Positions 25,269-34,114 of a stretch of 60,805 nt of DNA are shown in pieces. Where the stretch lies: the NCBI GenBank assembly GCA_017424405.1, contig JAFPAD010000020.1, positions 1 through 60,805 of the forward strand. The letters run 5' to 3'. Source of the DNA: Alistipes sp. (lineage in GTDB: Bacteria > Bacteroidota > Bacteroidia > Bacteroidales > Rikenellaceae). Positions within the stretch are counted from its first letter, which is position 1. Every line of letters starts with the position of its first letter. The position numbers and the translations under genes are program-made. Under the pieces are notes generated by a model. It did no database searches, was not told the DNA's origin, and saw only the letters and a program-made list of their open reading frames with translations.

Positions 25269-26429
25269 ATGAAACGTCTATTTATTCTTGCCGCAGCGTG
25301 CTTGATAGCTTCAAGTGCTTCGGCTCAGTCACTCTACTATCAGGACAAGAGCAATGTCGATATGCTGCGTCATACCATCAGCAAGGAGGTGCTCCGCAAT
25401 GAGTTTGTTCTGCCTCAGGTCAATGGCTACAAGGTGCTTAAGTGCGACCTCCACAGCCACACCATCTACTCTGACGGTAACGTCACACCCGAGTATCGTG
25501 TACGCGAGGCGTGGGTCGATGGTTTGGACGTGTTGGCTATCACCGAGCATATCGAGTACCGCCCATCTGAGGGTAAGATGATATCTTACCTCAAGGGTTT
25601 CTTCCCTGGCGAGCCAAACAAGCCTAACGGCAACATTCTTTGCGACCTTAATGTGTCGAACAAGTTGGCTACGGCGGCAGCTGCGGGCTATGGCATTACA
25701 ATCATTCCTGGTGCCGAGATTACGCGCGACCAGAATAAGATTGGTCACTACAATGCGCTCTTCGTACAGGATGTGAATACCATCTACGACCCCGACCCAG
25801 CCGTGTCGATGAAGAAGGCACGCGAGCAGGGTGCGCTCATCATGCACAACCATCCAGGCTGGATTCGCAAGAATGTCGATATGATTGATTTCGAGAAGCA
25901 GGTCTATGGCGAGAATCTCATCGACGGCATCGAGATTATGAATGGTTGGGAGTTCTATCCTCCAATCATCACACGCGCTTCAGAAAAGAAGTTCTTTATG
26001 GCTGCCAACACCGATATACACGGCACTACAACAATGGATTACGTGGCTCAGGGTAACCACCGCAACATGACCTTTGTCTTGGCGAAGGATAACTCTCTGG
26101 AGGCAGTTAAAGAGGCGTTGAAGGCTCGTCGTACACTTGCCTACTCGTTGGGCTCATTGGCAGGCGAGGAGCAACTTATCAAGGATTTCTTCATGGCGTG
26201 CGTTAAGTTCGAAACCTTCAGCGTTGATAAGAATGGCAAGCGCACCATGCGTATGATTAACAACACCTCGATGAACTTTGTTCTTTGTTTTGGTGGCAAC
26301 CCTGTTGAGTTGCGTCCCTTCACCTCACGCAACGTGAGCGTAGCAAAGGATAAGGAGTTGGTATTCACAGTTGAGAATATGTGGATTCCTGGCGATAAGA
26401 AGCATCCTACAATTAGGCTCCGATTCTAA
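25269..26429 (+). CDS. Secreted PHP-domain phosphoesterase (Sb-PDE-like)
   Basis: This 386-aa protein has a signal peptide ending SASAQ at about residue 20. The PHP metal site is visible as LHSHTIYSDG (first HxH), ITEHIEY, the GAEITRD segment, IMHNHPGW and NTDIHG. The family hydrolyses phosphodiesters or phosphomonoesters with two or three metals. The sequence resembles proteins annotated as Sb-PDE family phosphodiesterases. The C terminus (about 320-386) is a small beta domain. It acts in the periplasm or extracellularly and pairs with the DUF4465 lipoprotein upstream. The substrate is unknown. Confidence 0.83.
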   Translation: MKRLFILAAACLIASSASAQSLYYQDKSNVDMLRHTISKEVLRNEFVLPQVNGYKVLKCDLHSHTIYSDGNVTPEYRVREAWVDGLDVLAITEHIEYRPSEGKMISYLKGFFPGEPNKPNGNILCDLNVSNKLATAAAAGYGITIIPGAEITRDQNKIGHYNALFVQDVNTIYDPDPAVSMKKAREQGALIMHNHPGWIRKNVDMIDFEKQVYGENLIDGIEIMNGWEFYPPIITRASEKKFFMAANTDIHGTTTMDYVAQGNHRNMTFVLAKDNSLEAVKEALKARRTLAYSLGSLAGEEQLIKDFFMACVKFETFSVDKNGKRTMRMINNTSMNFVLCFGGNPVELRPFTSRNVSVAKDKELVFTVENMWIPGDKKHPTIRLRF

Positions 26430-26433
26430 CGGC

Positions 26434-26784
26434 AAAAACCGCATAGAAAGGCTCTTTCTTCGTTATGCTTGTTCTCGAAATGCTCACATACGCTAAGTAT
26501 GCTCCGCTTTCTTGAACTTCACAAGCCTTGAAATAGCGCTTTCTATGCGATTTTTTTGGTGGATATAAATTGGCTCTTTCTTCGTTATGCTTGTTCTTGA
26601 AATGCTCACATACGTTAAGTATGCTCCGCTTTCTTGAACTTCACAAGCCTTGAAATAGCGCTTTCTATGCGATTTTTTTTGGTGGATATAAATTGGCTCT
26701 TTCTGCGTTATGCTTGTTCTTGAAATGCTCACATACGTTAAGTATGCTCTGCTTTCTTGAACTTCACAAGCTTTGAAATAGTGC
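26434..26784. repeat. Three tandem element A copies (A3-A5), period 122/123 bp
   Basis: Units start near 26451, 26573 and 26696. A3 (26434-26557) has a long outer stem, CGCATAGAAAG/CTTTCTATGCG flanked by A5 and T7, so on the plus strand it also looks like a terminator for the PHP gene. All three have the tip CATAC/GTATG and the internal loop TGCTCA/CTCCGC (CTCTGC in A5). A5 ends in degenerate sequence. Confidence 0.85.
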
Positions 26785-26817
26785 TTGTTATAAAACTTCT
26801 ACAAATAATTAGATAAT

Positions 26818-26848
26818 AAAAAAACAGGCCTTGGAAAGCCTGTTTTTT
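26818..26848. terminator. Bidirectional terminator
   Basis: The stem AAAACAGGC/GCCTGTTTT with an 8-nt loop has A on the left and six T on the right. It can serve both the PHP gene and the convergent nitroreductase operon. The whole gap 26430-26946 is repeats, this hairpin and element B. Confidence 0.82.
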
Positions 26849-26872
26849 GTTTTCTATAATACCATATTTATC

Positions 26873-26932
26873 TTCGTGGGTAGCGGGGATAGCACGGAGT
26901 GCCATACCCACAAAGATACAGCCTAACGGCTG
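26873..26932. repeat. Element B copy 2: two-hairpin intergenic repeat
   Basis: The first hairpin is TTCGTGGGTA, GCGGGGA bulge, TAGCAC-gga-GTGCCA, TACCCACAAA (26873-26914). The second hairpin is CAGCC-taac-GGCTG (26919-26932). It ends 14 nt before the nitroreductase stop codon. Confidence 0.75.
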
Positions 26933-26946
26933 AACTATTATAATTC

Positions 26947-27474
26947 CTACTTCCACATAACTCGCTCCTCGCCTTCATAAGGTGGCAGAGGCTTAGGCTC
27001 GAAGTCGGAGTAGCCGAGTGCCACGGCACACAGAATGCCATAGCGTGCTGGCAGTGAGAGTAACTCACGCAGATAATCATCAGCCTTTGCGCCCTCGGGC
27101 TCATCTTTTAGGCAGGGGCGGTCATTTACATGCACCCAGCACGAAGCCAAACCCTCGTCCACCACAGCAAGCTGCAAGATGGTGGCGGTGATGACGCAGT
27201 TGTCGAGCCATAGGTCGCTCGCCTCCTTGTCACCCATCACTACGATGGCAGCCGTAGCGTCCTTCATAAATGCCGAGCCGTAGTCGCGCATCTGCGACAT
27301 CTTCTCCAAAAGGGTCTTGTCGGTCACAACCATCAGGCGTGTCGAGCGTGTATTGCGTGATGAGGGGGCTGTGAGAGCCATATCCACGATGCGCTGGAGC
27401 TTCTCCTGCTCGGGCACGGTGGCGAGGAATTTACGCGTGCTACGACGCTTTGTTAGAATATCTTTCAGTTCCAT
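26947..27474 (-). CDS. Nitroreductase family protein
   Basis: This 175-aa flavoprotein of the small nitroreductase class begins with RRSTRKF, the FMN-phosphate binding motif. It contains APSSRNTRS and an acidic/hydrophobic middle (AAIVVMGDKEASDLWLDNCVITATILQLA) and ends CAVALGYSDFEPKPLPPYEGEERV. The family reduces nitro groups or quinones with NAD(P)H, or acts in flavin or cofactor chemistry; the substrate is unknown. It is the last gene of the long minus-strand series starting at holB, 41 nt after the amidohydrolase gene. Confidence 0.88.
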   Translation of the reverse strand: MELKDILTKRRSTRKFLATVPEQEKLQRIVDMALTAPSSRNTRSTRLMVVTDKTLLEKMSQMRDYGSAFMKDATAAIVVMGDKEASDLWLDNCVITATILQLAVVDEGLASCWVHVNDRPCLKDEPEGAKADDYLRELLSLPARYGILCAVALGYSDFEPKPLPPYEGEERVMWK

Positions 27475-27515
27475 ATCTTATATAGTTTTTATTGTTTCTT
27501 GTTGCAACTTTTGTG

Positions 27516-28640
27516 CTACACCAGGCGGCGCGTATGTGCCGTAGGTGTGAGGCGTAGCTCGCCGTTGCGGTTTTCGACGCCCTCGATAAGCACTATGCCG
27601 GGGCGTTTGCCAACCTCGATGCTACCTAACTCCGACTCCAGCCCCAATGCCTTGGCACCACCCCACGAAGCCCATTCCAAGCCCTTAGCGAGGGGTACTT
27701 CGGGCAGGAGCTTCAGCTCCTCGACGATGGAGAGGTTGCCATTCGACGCCAGCGAATCGGTGCCGACGGCTACGTGTGCTCCGTGTCGTAGCAGTAGCTC
27801 AACGGGAGGACGTAAGCCTGAGATATAATCGTTCGACTGCGGACAGAGGACAAAGGTCGGTGGTGTCGAGAAGTGGTGCGACAACAACTCCATGTCGGCA
27901 TCTGTCATGCAGCAACAGTGTATCAAAAGTAGTTTTTTATCGCTCGCAACCTGACCCACGAGGCGTGCCGCAGGTGAGCCATAGTGAATGAAGTCGCACT
28001 CCCATCCCATGCGAGCGTACCATGCCGCAAGGGAGCCCTCACCTCGATATAAAGCCTCCTCGTCGGGCGACTCCATGAAGTGTATGGAGAGTGTGTCTGC
28101 CGTAGCTGCTGCTGCGAAGGTTGCACTCTGCAACGAGTATGTAGAGTGAGGCGTGAGCGTGGTGTTGGGAGCCGAGAGCAGATGATTCATAGCCTCAGCA
28201 GGGGTATTCAGCCCAAAGAGCTCGGCGAAGTTGCGGTAGCGGATAGGGCTTTGGCTCTTATGCTCGAGCGAGCTGTCGTCGTTTATGATGTCGGCAACAG
28301 CCTCAACGCCCTCAGCCCACATACGTGCCGAGGCGGCGGCAAGAGCCTGCTGTCGCTGCTGCGAGGAGTAGTTGTTTCGTACCATGCCTATGGCACGTGC
28401 GAAGCCTCCGAAGCCCGTCTTAGGCTCGATGGCACCATGCAGATAGCTTAGCTCCAAGTGGCAATGGGCATTCACGAAGCCCGCCGTGAGTGCACCGGCA
28501 TAGAACTCGGTGGCGGCGAGGTTATCGAGCCTCTCCCACTGCTCGACCTTAGTGATTACACCCTCTGAGTCGCACTCCACCACAGGGCGGGGTATGACCT
28601 CGCCTCGAGAGAAAAGGTAGTGAGCAGCTATGCGGCGCAT
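27516..28640 (-). CDS. Amidohydrolase-family deaminase-like protein
   Basis: This 374-aa metal-dependent hydrolase has the first metal motif AHCHLELS (HxH), TPHSTYSLQS, a His in IHFMES, LCPQSN and GTDSLASNGNLS with the metal Asp. The last two motifs resemble the cytosine/aminofutalosine deaminase branch (MqnX, SsnA-like). A role in the futalosine route to menaquinone is possible, but no other mqn gene is in the window. It starts 3 nt after the DUF4296 gene. Confidence 0.75.
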   Translation of the reverse strand: MRRIAAHYLFSRGEVIPRPVVECDSEGVITKVEQWERLDNLAATEFYAGALTAGFVNAHCHLELSYLHGAIEPKTGFGGFARAIGMVRNNYSSQQRQQALAAASARMWAEGVEAVADIINDDSSLEHKSQSPIRYRNFAELFGLNTPAEAMNHLLSAPNTTLTPHSTYSLQSATFAAAATADTLSIHFMESPDEEALYRGEGSLAAWYARMGWECDFIHYGSPAARLVGQVASDKKLLLIHCCCMTDADMELLSHHFSTPPTFVLCPQSNDYISGLRPPVELLLRHGAHVAVGTDSLASNGNLSIVEELKLLPEVPLAKGLEWASWGGAKALGLESELGSIEVGKRPGIVLIEGVENRNGELRLTPTAHTRRLV

Positions 28641-28643
28641 GGG

Positions 28644-29579
28644 TTACTCCTGTGTTTGGGTTTGAACAGAGTCGGCGGCGATTGGCTGCTCGGAATCTGT
28701 TGTGTCGATGGTCGCTGTTGTGTCGGCAACGATTGGCTGGGGCAGTTCCAGCTTGAGGTTTATCATCGTGTCGGCGAAGATGCGGAGGTTGGATTGCTCC
28801 TTGAAGATGCGCTCCAGAGCATCGTCTTTCGATGGTTTATACTCGACCTTCAATTCGTGAATGGTTATCAGAGCCTTCTTGATGCGGTTTTTCTTCAGGT
28901 TGAAACGGGTGAAGTCGATGACGAGGTTGTCGGCAAGTGAATCCGAGTCATGCAGCCACACCTCAGCCGAGATAGAGCCTTTACGTCCGCGCATGAGGTA
29001 GGAGTTGGTTGCCTCGCGAATGAGTGAGTCGCCACGCTTCCAACTGATGGTGTAACGACGACCTATACCCTTATCCTTAGTGTCGAGGGTGTAGCTGCCC
29101 GTGATGCGGTACATGCCCTTTTGGGTTGAAGGTATAGATATTTGCAGACGCGTAGAGTCGGCTTCGGTCTTAGAGACGATGGTCGTGTCGTGATAGATGA
29201 CGCTGCCATAGCGACGCAAGGCAACAGCGTCGATGGTGTCCTGCTTGGTGACTTGCAGAAACAACTCGTCGCTTTGGCGTTCCAGCAGCAATGCCATGTG
29301 GTTGGTCACATTACCCAGATTGGCACTCTTGCGGCGTGCGAAGTTATTGAGGGTATGGTGCAGATCCTCAGTGGTGTAGCCATATTGCTCGAATATGGGT
29401 TCGTAGATGTTGAGCGAATCACGATCATGAGGGCGTTCCTGCTTGATGTAGGCATTAACCAGCAGAGCATCGTGAAAAATCTGTCCCAGCACCTTGTCGG
29501 GAATAACTCGTGGTGAGTTACAACCCAAAAGTGCTATGCCGATGGCTGAGAGCAGCAATATGTTATAGAGTCGTTTCAT
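28644..29579 (-). CDS. DUF4296-domain lipoprotein
   Basis: The ATG at 29579 gives MKRLYNILLLSAIGIALLGC with a lipobox Cys at residue 20, and overlaps the stop of the upstream permease gene by 4 nt (ATGA). A longer reading from 29642 lacks a signal and is rejected. The N-terminal part (about 30-115) matches the DUF4296 pattern (IPDKVLGQIFHDALLVNAYI... YGYTTEDLHHTLNNFARR). The C-terminal half is beta-rich, and the end is rich in Thr, Ala and Asp. The role is unknown, probably with the LolC/FtsX-like permease. Confidence 0.78.
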   Translation of the reverse strand: MKRLYNILLLSAIGIALLGCNSPRVIPDKVLGQIFHDALLVNAYIKQERPHDRDSLNIYEPIFEQYGYTTEDLHHTLNNFARRKSANLGNVTNHMALLLERQSDELFLQVTKQDTIDAVALRRYGSVIYHDTTIVSKTEADSTRLQISIPSTQKGMYRITGSYTLDTKDKGIGRRYTISWKRGDSLIREATNSYLMRGRKGSISAEVWLHDSDSLADNLVIDFTRFNLKKNRIKKALITIHELKVEYKPSKDDALERIFKEQSNLRIFADTMINLKLELPQPIVADTTATIDTTDSEQPIAADSVQTQTQE

Positions 29580-30799
29580 AGAGATTGTTGTTTTACAGTT
29601 TGTGAAAGAGTCTTCCTTACGGTGAGGCGTATGATGGACCATGCAATAACGGTGTAGGCAATGGTGGTGAGTAGCACGTCGCTGAGTTGCAGCTCAATGG
29701 GGTAGGCATCAATCATGAGTGTCTCGGTATTAAGACGTACGATGCCCATGAATTGTTGTAAAAGCGATAGCCCTACACCCAAACCTAAGCCTATTGCGAG
29801 GCTCAGCAGCGAGATGAGATAGCCCTCGCCGAGGAAGATGCTCTCGATGAGTGAACGCGAAGCTCCCATAGTGCGGAGCGTGTCGATGTCGTCACGCTTG
29901 TCGATGATGACCATAACCAGCGTGCCGACAATGGAGAGTGATGCCACCAGCATGACCACCATGGCAATGATGAAGACACCCCACTTCTCAAGCGCCATGA
30001 GGCGGTAGATTGAGTTGCTTTCGTAGCGAGTCTTAACGCTCACCTCGGTGTGGCAGATGTCTGCAATCTGTCTCTTGATGTTCTCAACATCGGCATCGGC
30101 ACGTAGCTTAATCTCGACAGAGCTAATCTGGTCGGGATAACTGAAGAGCTTCTGCGCAGCACGTAGCGAGGTGAATATCACACCCTTGTTATCTTGGTCG
30201 ATGGCAAAGAGTCCCGCCAGAGGCAGGTCGCAACGCGTGTATCCGCCCACAGGAACTATCGACGAGAATCGCTTGCGGTTGATGGCGTAGAGGCTTATGG
30301 TTGAGCCCAACGGATTTCTGCGCAAGATGCTCAAGTCGTGAGCCACGCCCGACGCTGCGACGATGCAATCCTGCTCGTCGAGCGAGGTGGTGAAGGTGCC
30401 GTCGATGAGTTTATCCTTGATTGAGATGACTTGGCTGAAGTTGTTGTCCACACCCTTGAGTTGAACGATGGTTTGTCGTTGGCTTGCCTCGGCAAGGGCG
30501 CTTTGTTCCAACACCAGCGAGAGGCTCTCGATGCCGTTGATGCTCCTTAGGCGTGCCGTGTCAAGCTCGGCAATGGCGAGCGTTGTGCCACGCTTGGGGG
30601 TGATTTTAAGGTCGGCATCAATAGCCTTATAGAGTTCAACTGTCATGAGCTCCAAGCCGTTGAATATGGATAGCAGCAGTATGATGGCTGCAACAGGTAC
30701 AGCCATAGCCACCACACTCACCACCGAGATGATGTTGATGACCGAGTGTGATTTGGGTGAGCGAATATAACGCGCCGCTATCAGATAATTCAATCGCAT
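29576..30799 (-). CDS. FtsX/LolC-like ABC transporter permease
   Basis: This 407-aa protein begins LIAARYIRSPKSHSVINIIS with the first helix (about 22-48). A large periplasmic domain (about 50-265) and three C-terminal helices (about 270-395) follow, the MacB/LolCE topology. The family moves lipoproteins or substrates out of the inner membrane using a separate ATPase, which is not in this window. It lies 21 nt after rbfA and overlaps the DUF4296 lipoprotein gene by 4 nt. A lipoprotein-sorting role is inferred from topology. Confidence 0.85.
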   Translation of the reverse strand: MRLNYLIAARYIRSPKSHSVINIISVVSVVAMAVPVAAIILLLSIFNGLELMTVELYKAIDADLKITPKRGTTLAIAELDTARLRSINGIESLSLVLEQSALAEASQRQTIVQLKGVDNNFSQVISIKDKLIDGTFTTSLDEQDCIVAASGVAHDLSILRRNPLGSTISLYAINRKRFSSIVPVGGYTRCDLPLAGLFAIDQDNKGVIFTSLRAAQKLFSYPDQISSVEIKLRADADVENIKRQIADICHTEVSVKTRYESNSIYRLMALEKWGVFIIAMVVMLVASLSIVGTLVMVIIDKRDDIDTLRTMGASRSLIESIFLGEGYLISLLSLAIGLGLGVGLSLLQQFMGIVRLNTETLMIDAYPIELQLSDVLLTTIAYTVIAWSIIRLTVRKTLSQTVKQQSL

Positions 30800-30820
30800 A
30801 GGCTTGGTGCTGAGAGAGCG

Positions 30821-31168
30821 TTACTCCTTGAGCAGAGTGTCGATATTTTCGATATACTCCAACGAATCGTCGAGGAAGAACTGCAACTCAGGCACTACCT
30901 TGAGCTGGTTGCGGATACGCTTGCCAAGCTCACGGCGCAGGAGCCAATTGTTCTTCTCCAAAGCCTCCATAACCTCGCCACTCTTGTTGAATGGGAAGAT
31001 GCTGAAGTAGACCTTAGCATAGCCAAAATCGGGCGATACACGAACGGTCGTTACGGTAATCATCGAGCCTGCGGCAATGGCAGCTCCGTCGCGTTGTAGA
31101 ATCTCGGCGATATCGCGCTGAATCTGTCGAGCAATTTTTTGCTGACGTGTGGTTGTTTGTTGTTCCAT
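30821..31168 (-). CDS. rbfA: Ribosome-binding factor A
   Basis: This 115-aa KH-fold protein needed for 16S rRNA 5'-end maturation and cold adaptation shows RQQKIARQIQRDIAEIL, the VRVSPDFGYAKVYFSIFP segment and RIRNQLKVVPELQFFLDDSLEY, the complete RbfA pattern. It lies between a porin-like gene (15 nt upstream) and the LolC-like permease. Confidence 0.93.
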   Translation of the reverse strand: MEQQTTTRQQKIARQIQRDIAEILQRDGAAIAAGSMITVTTVRVSPDFGYAKVYFSIFPFNKSGEVMEALEKNNWLLRRELGKRIRNQLKVVPELQFFLDDSLEYIENIDTLLKE

Positions 31169-31183
31169 ATTAGTTTTGAATTT

Positions 31184-32020
31184 TTATTTCTTTGAAGTTG
31201 ATTGCTGGAAATTGAATTCGCGTGAACGCTTCTGACGCTTAGGCTTGTAGTACCACTCGGTGAAGCCATCTTTGTTGAAGCGATAGGCAAGGGTAACGCT
31301 GAGGTTGATGTTGTCTATCGGCGAACGCAAAGGCGAGAGCGAGAATGGGTTTTCTGCGCCGTCGGTTGCGTTGTTGTAGTACTTGTTGCGGTTACGCATC
31401 AGGTCGGCATAGCCGAAGTAGTAGCGGGCACGGAAGCCCAGCTCGTAGCGTCCGAACAGCAACGCAAAGCCACCACCGCCTGCCAATCCGTAGTTCCAAT
31501 GGTTGTCGCGCTCGATGCGCCAGTTGTAGTCGCCTTTTTCGCCCGCCATGTGGAATCTGTCGTCGTTGTCGTAGTTCCACTCACCGCCAAAGTTGAACGA
31601 GAAGGTGAGGGCTGCCTCAAGGTAGAGACGTACGTGGTTCTTTGCCAGATAGACATGGGGCTGCCATACGATGGGGAGCATGATGGTGTTCATGTTGCGA
31701 TTGAAGTATGAGTACTCGCGCTTCTCGGTGCCACTCTCCTCGTCGGGAATGCGAATATAAGAGTAACCATACGAGAAGCCTCGCTGCATATACTCCAAAT
31801 CGACTCCCACAGCTCCCACGAAGCGAGGCAACGAGTAGTAACGCCACGAAAGACCGTAGTTAGCACAACCAATCAACGACTTGGTCTCCTGCAAGGGATA
31901 GAAGCGCACGTTGGAGGTGCCTAAGCCTCCCGATACTCCGAATGTGTGTTGCGCCGAGGCTGTGGCGCACATAAGGGTGGCGCACAGCAACAGCGATAGA
32001 TATATAAGTTGTTTTTTCAT
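31184..32020 (-). CDS. Porin-like outer-membrane beta-barrel protein
   Basis: This 278-aa protein has a signal peptide (residues 1-23, ending ASAQ). The mature part is beta-strands with frequent Tyr/Arg and turn residues (FGVSGGLGTSNVRFY, LSWRYYSLPRFVGAVGVDLEYMQRGFSYGYSY). It is consistent with a PorT-like or OmpW-like small barrel of 8-10 strands. Specific function is not recognisable. It is 10 nt downstream of the large Ig-like lipoprotein gene. Confidence 0.75.
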   Translation of the reverse strand: MKKQLIYLSLLLCATLMCATASAQHTFGVSGGLGTSNVRFYPLQETKSLIGCANYGLSWRYYSLPRFVGAVGVDLEYMQRGFSYGYSYIRIPDEESGTEKREYSYFNRNMNTIMLPIVWQPHVYLAKNHVRLYLEAALTFSFNFGGEWNYDNDDRFHMAGEKGDYNWRIERDNHWNYGLAGGGGFALLFGRYELGFRARYYFGYADLMRNRNKYYNNATDGAENPFSLSPLRSPIDNINLSVTLAYRFNKDGFTEWYYKPKRQKRSREFNFQQSTSKK

Positions 32021-32030
32021 AGTCGGTTAA

Positions 32031-34091
32031 TTAAAATAGTCCACCTGCGCCTTTGAGCATGCCGCCAGCACCTCCGAGCATGCCTCCCATGCTACCCATG
32101 CCGCCTGAGCTGTTGTGGTTGTGGTTATGTTCGTTTGCCTTCTCAATCAGAGCCTTCTTGCGCTCCTCCTCAGCCTTTATCAGGCGTTGCATCTCGCGCT
32201 TGTCGAGGCGTTCGATGAGCTGCTCCATGCTGATTGGGGCGAAGAGCTTGTTCATGTCGAGCGTGAACTCAAACTCCCAACCGGTCTTGGTGGTGAAGAG
32301 CTCCTCCTCTTGGTCGTTCTTGTAGAACTCGGCACGTTCGCTCTGACGACGCTCAACCATGTTACCTCCGTCCCAGCGTCCGTTGCGGTTTTTATCCTCG
32401 ATGATACGCATCTTGAGGTCCTGTGCAGGAATGTAGCTTATGGTGTGCTTGCCTGCGCCGAGGTGTTGTATCTCACGCACCAACTTACCTTTGTCGTCGG
32501 TGATTTGTAGCAGATACTCATCGCCCACAGCCACAGGCTTCACGTCGAGGACGAGTGTGGCAAACTTGTCGATGTCGGCAACGTCGATGTTGATATCGAG
32601 CGAGTCGTTGCCCTCTCCCGTGATGTCGGCAAGGGCGTCGGTAGGTATGTGGAGCTGATACTTGCGCTCCTTCACCCATTTGCTCTTCAGATGCCACTTG
32701 CGTGGGCTGATAGAGTCGGGCATGAAGATGATGCTCTCCTTCAAGGTATCCTTCTGTTCACCCCACGAGATAAGTTCGAAGCGGGTAGAGTCGAAGCGTG
32801 TGGGTGGCGTAGCAAAGCCCAAGGTGATGTACTCGTCGGGAATAACCTCGATGCTCTTGCTTAGGTTGTCGAACTGGAACGTAGAGGGGCGTTCGGGCTC
32901 AATCCACTCTCTGCCCTCGTCTTCAGCCTTCTTCTTCTCCTTCTCCAAGCGTTCGCGCTCACGCTCCTGCTCACGGGTCTCAATGAGTCGCCATACGAGC
33001 TTCAAATCCTCACTATGCTCCTGCAACACTCGCACCGAGTCGTGCTTGAGGTAGGTGATGTGGGTGTGAAGCGTGTCGGGTAGGCTCTCAGAGGGTACGT
33101 TGAGCCACAATGCCAACGTGTCGCGTCCACGTGTTATAGGTTCGATGATAATCTTATCGTTGGGCACGCCGTCGATGGTTAGCTCACGTATCTCGGGATT
33201 TGCCGCCGAGAACTGAAGCTCGATGCGGTGGCAGTCGGTACGCTTCGACTCCTGCAAGTTTTGACGCGCAAAGCTCACGTCCTGGAACATACGGAAGTAG
33301 AGTTGAGGGTCTGCCGAAGGGTAGCGACGTAACGAATCGTACCACATCGCAAACGGTGGCATCTGCGCAGGGTTATACTCCTGGTCGAGGAAGCCCACCT
33401 TGTCAATCGAAGGCTCGTAGGTCTGGTTATCGTTGCTGTCCCAGAAGGCATAGACACGATAATTCACCGGCTTGAGGTTCTGGGCAATGAAGATGCCATT
33501 CTTCTGCGAACGGGCAATCTTCGAAGGCTTGTACTTGAACATGGTAGAGTCATACTCCTCATGTTTCTCGATGGAGTCAGCCTCGAAGAAGTAGATGAAG
33601 GCACGTCCCAAAGAGTCGCCCTTGTGGCTATCCTCGGTGTAGCCCGACATGAGCATCGAGTCGATGCTATCACCCGTCGAGAACACGTAGCGCAAGCCGT
33701 GCAGAGGGTTACCCTCGTTGTTGTCAGCCACCGTAGCACCAAACTCTATGGCATAGGTGGTGTTGGGCGAAAGTGAGTCCTTTACAAGCTCGATGATGAG
33801 GTTCTTGCCTCGCAACAACAACTTGGGTGGCTTCTTCATCTGAGGTGAGGTGTAGAGCTCCTTCTGCTGGTCCTTGAGCTGCACATACTCGTTGAAGGTG
33901 ATGTATATCTTATCATCGTTGAACTGCGTGGTGTAGAGCTCAGGCATAGCACCCAGCACCGCTGGTGGAATAGAGTCGCGTGGACCGCCCGAAGGTGTAC
34001 CTATCGAGGCACAACGAGTGAAAAAGGCTCCTGCAAAGAGTATAATCACACAGAGTGTGAGCAGGGACATATGTAGTGGTTTACGTATCAT
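32031..34091 (-). CDS. Large lipoprotein with Ig-like domain (bacterial Ig_5-like)
   Basis: Using the ATG at 34091 the protein is 686 aa and starts MIRKPLHMSLLTLCVIILFAG with a lipobox Cys in FFTRC. The first mature segment (GTPSGGPRDSIPPAVLGAMPE...FNDDKIYITFNEYVQLKD) is the pattern of an Ig-like domain common in Bacteroidetes surface lipoproteins. A charged Arg/Glu/Lys-rich helix lies near residues 360-385. The C terminus is Gly/Met-rich (GGMGSMGGMLGGAGG). The longer frame upstream of 34091 lacks a signal. The function is unknown, probably surface exposed. Confidence 0.75.
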   Translation of the reverse strand: MIRKPLHMSLLTLCVIILFAGAFFTRCASIGTPSGGPRDSIPPAVLGAMPELYTTQFNDDKIYITFNEYVQLKDQQKELYTSPQMKKPPKLLLRGKNLIIELVKDSLSPNTTYAIEFGATVADNNEGNPLHGLRYVFSTGDSIDSMLMSGYTEDSHKGDSLGRAFIYFFEADSIEKHEEYDSTMFKYKPSKIARSQKNGIFIAQNLKPVNYRVYAFWDSNDNQTYEPSIDKVGFLDQEYNPAQMPPFAMWYDSLRRYPSADPQLYFRMFQDVSFARQNLQESKRTDCHRIELQFSAANPEIRELTIDGVPNDKIIIEPITRGRDTLALWLNVPSESLPDTLHTHITYLKHDSVRVLQEHSEDLKLVWRLIETREQERERERLEKEKKKAEDEGREWIEPERPSTFQFDNLSKSIEVIPDEYITLGFATPPTRFDSTRFELISWGEQKDTLKESIIFMPDSISPRKWHLKSKWVKERKYQLHIPTDALADITGEGNDSLDINIDVADIDKFATLVLDVKPVAVGDEYLLQITDDKGKLVREIQHLGAGKHTISYIPAQDLKMRIIEDKNRNGRWDGGNMVERRQSERAEFYKNDQEEELFTTKTGWEFEFTLDMNKLFAPISMEQLIERLDKREMQRLIKAEEERKKALIEKANEHNHNHNSSGGMGSMGGMLGGAGGMLKGAGGLF

Positions 34092-34114
34092 CGCGTGTAA
34101 ATTTATTAGGCTAC

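Noticed and set aside
26434..26784. CRISPR-like array
   Set aside because: The whole 122-123 bp unit repeats with no unique spacers, and the unit is a long palindrome. No cas gene is present.
26493..26956. Two minus-strand frames of 72-79 aa in the repeat array after the PHP gene
   Set aside because: They follow the tandem hairpin repeats and share the repeat period; a hairpin element is the simpler reading.
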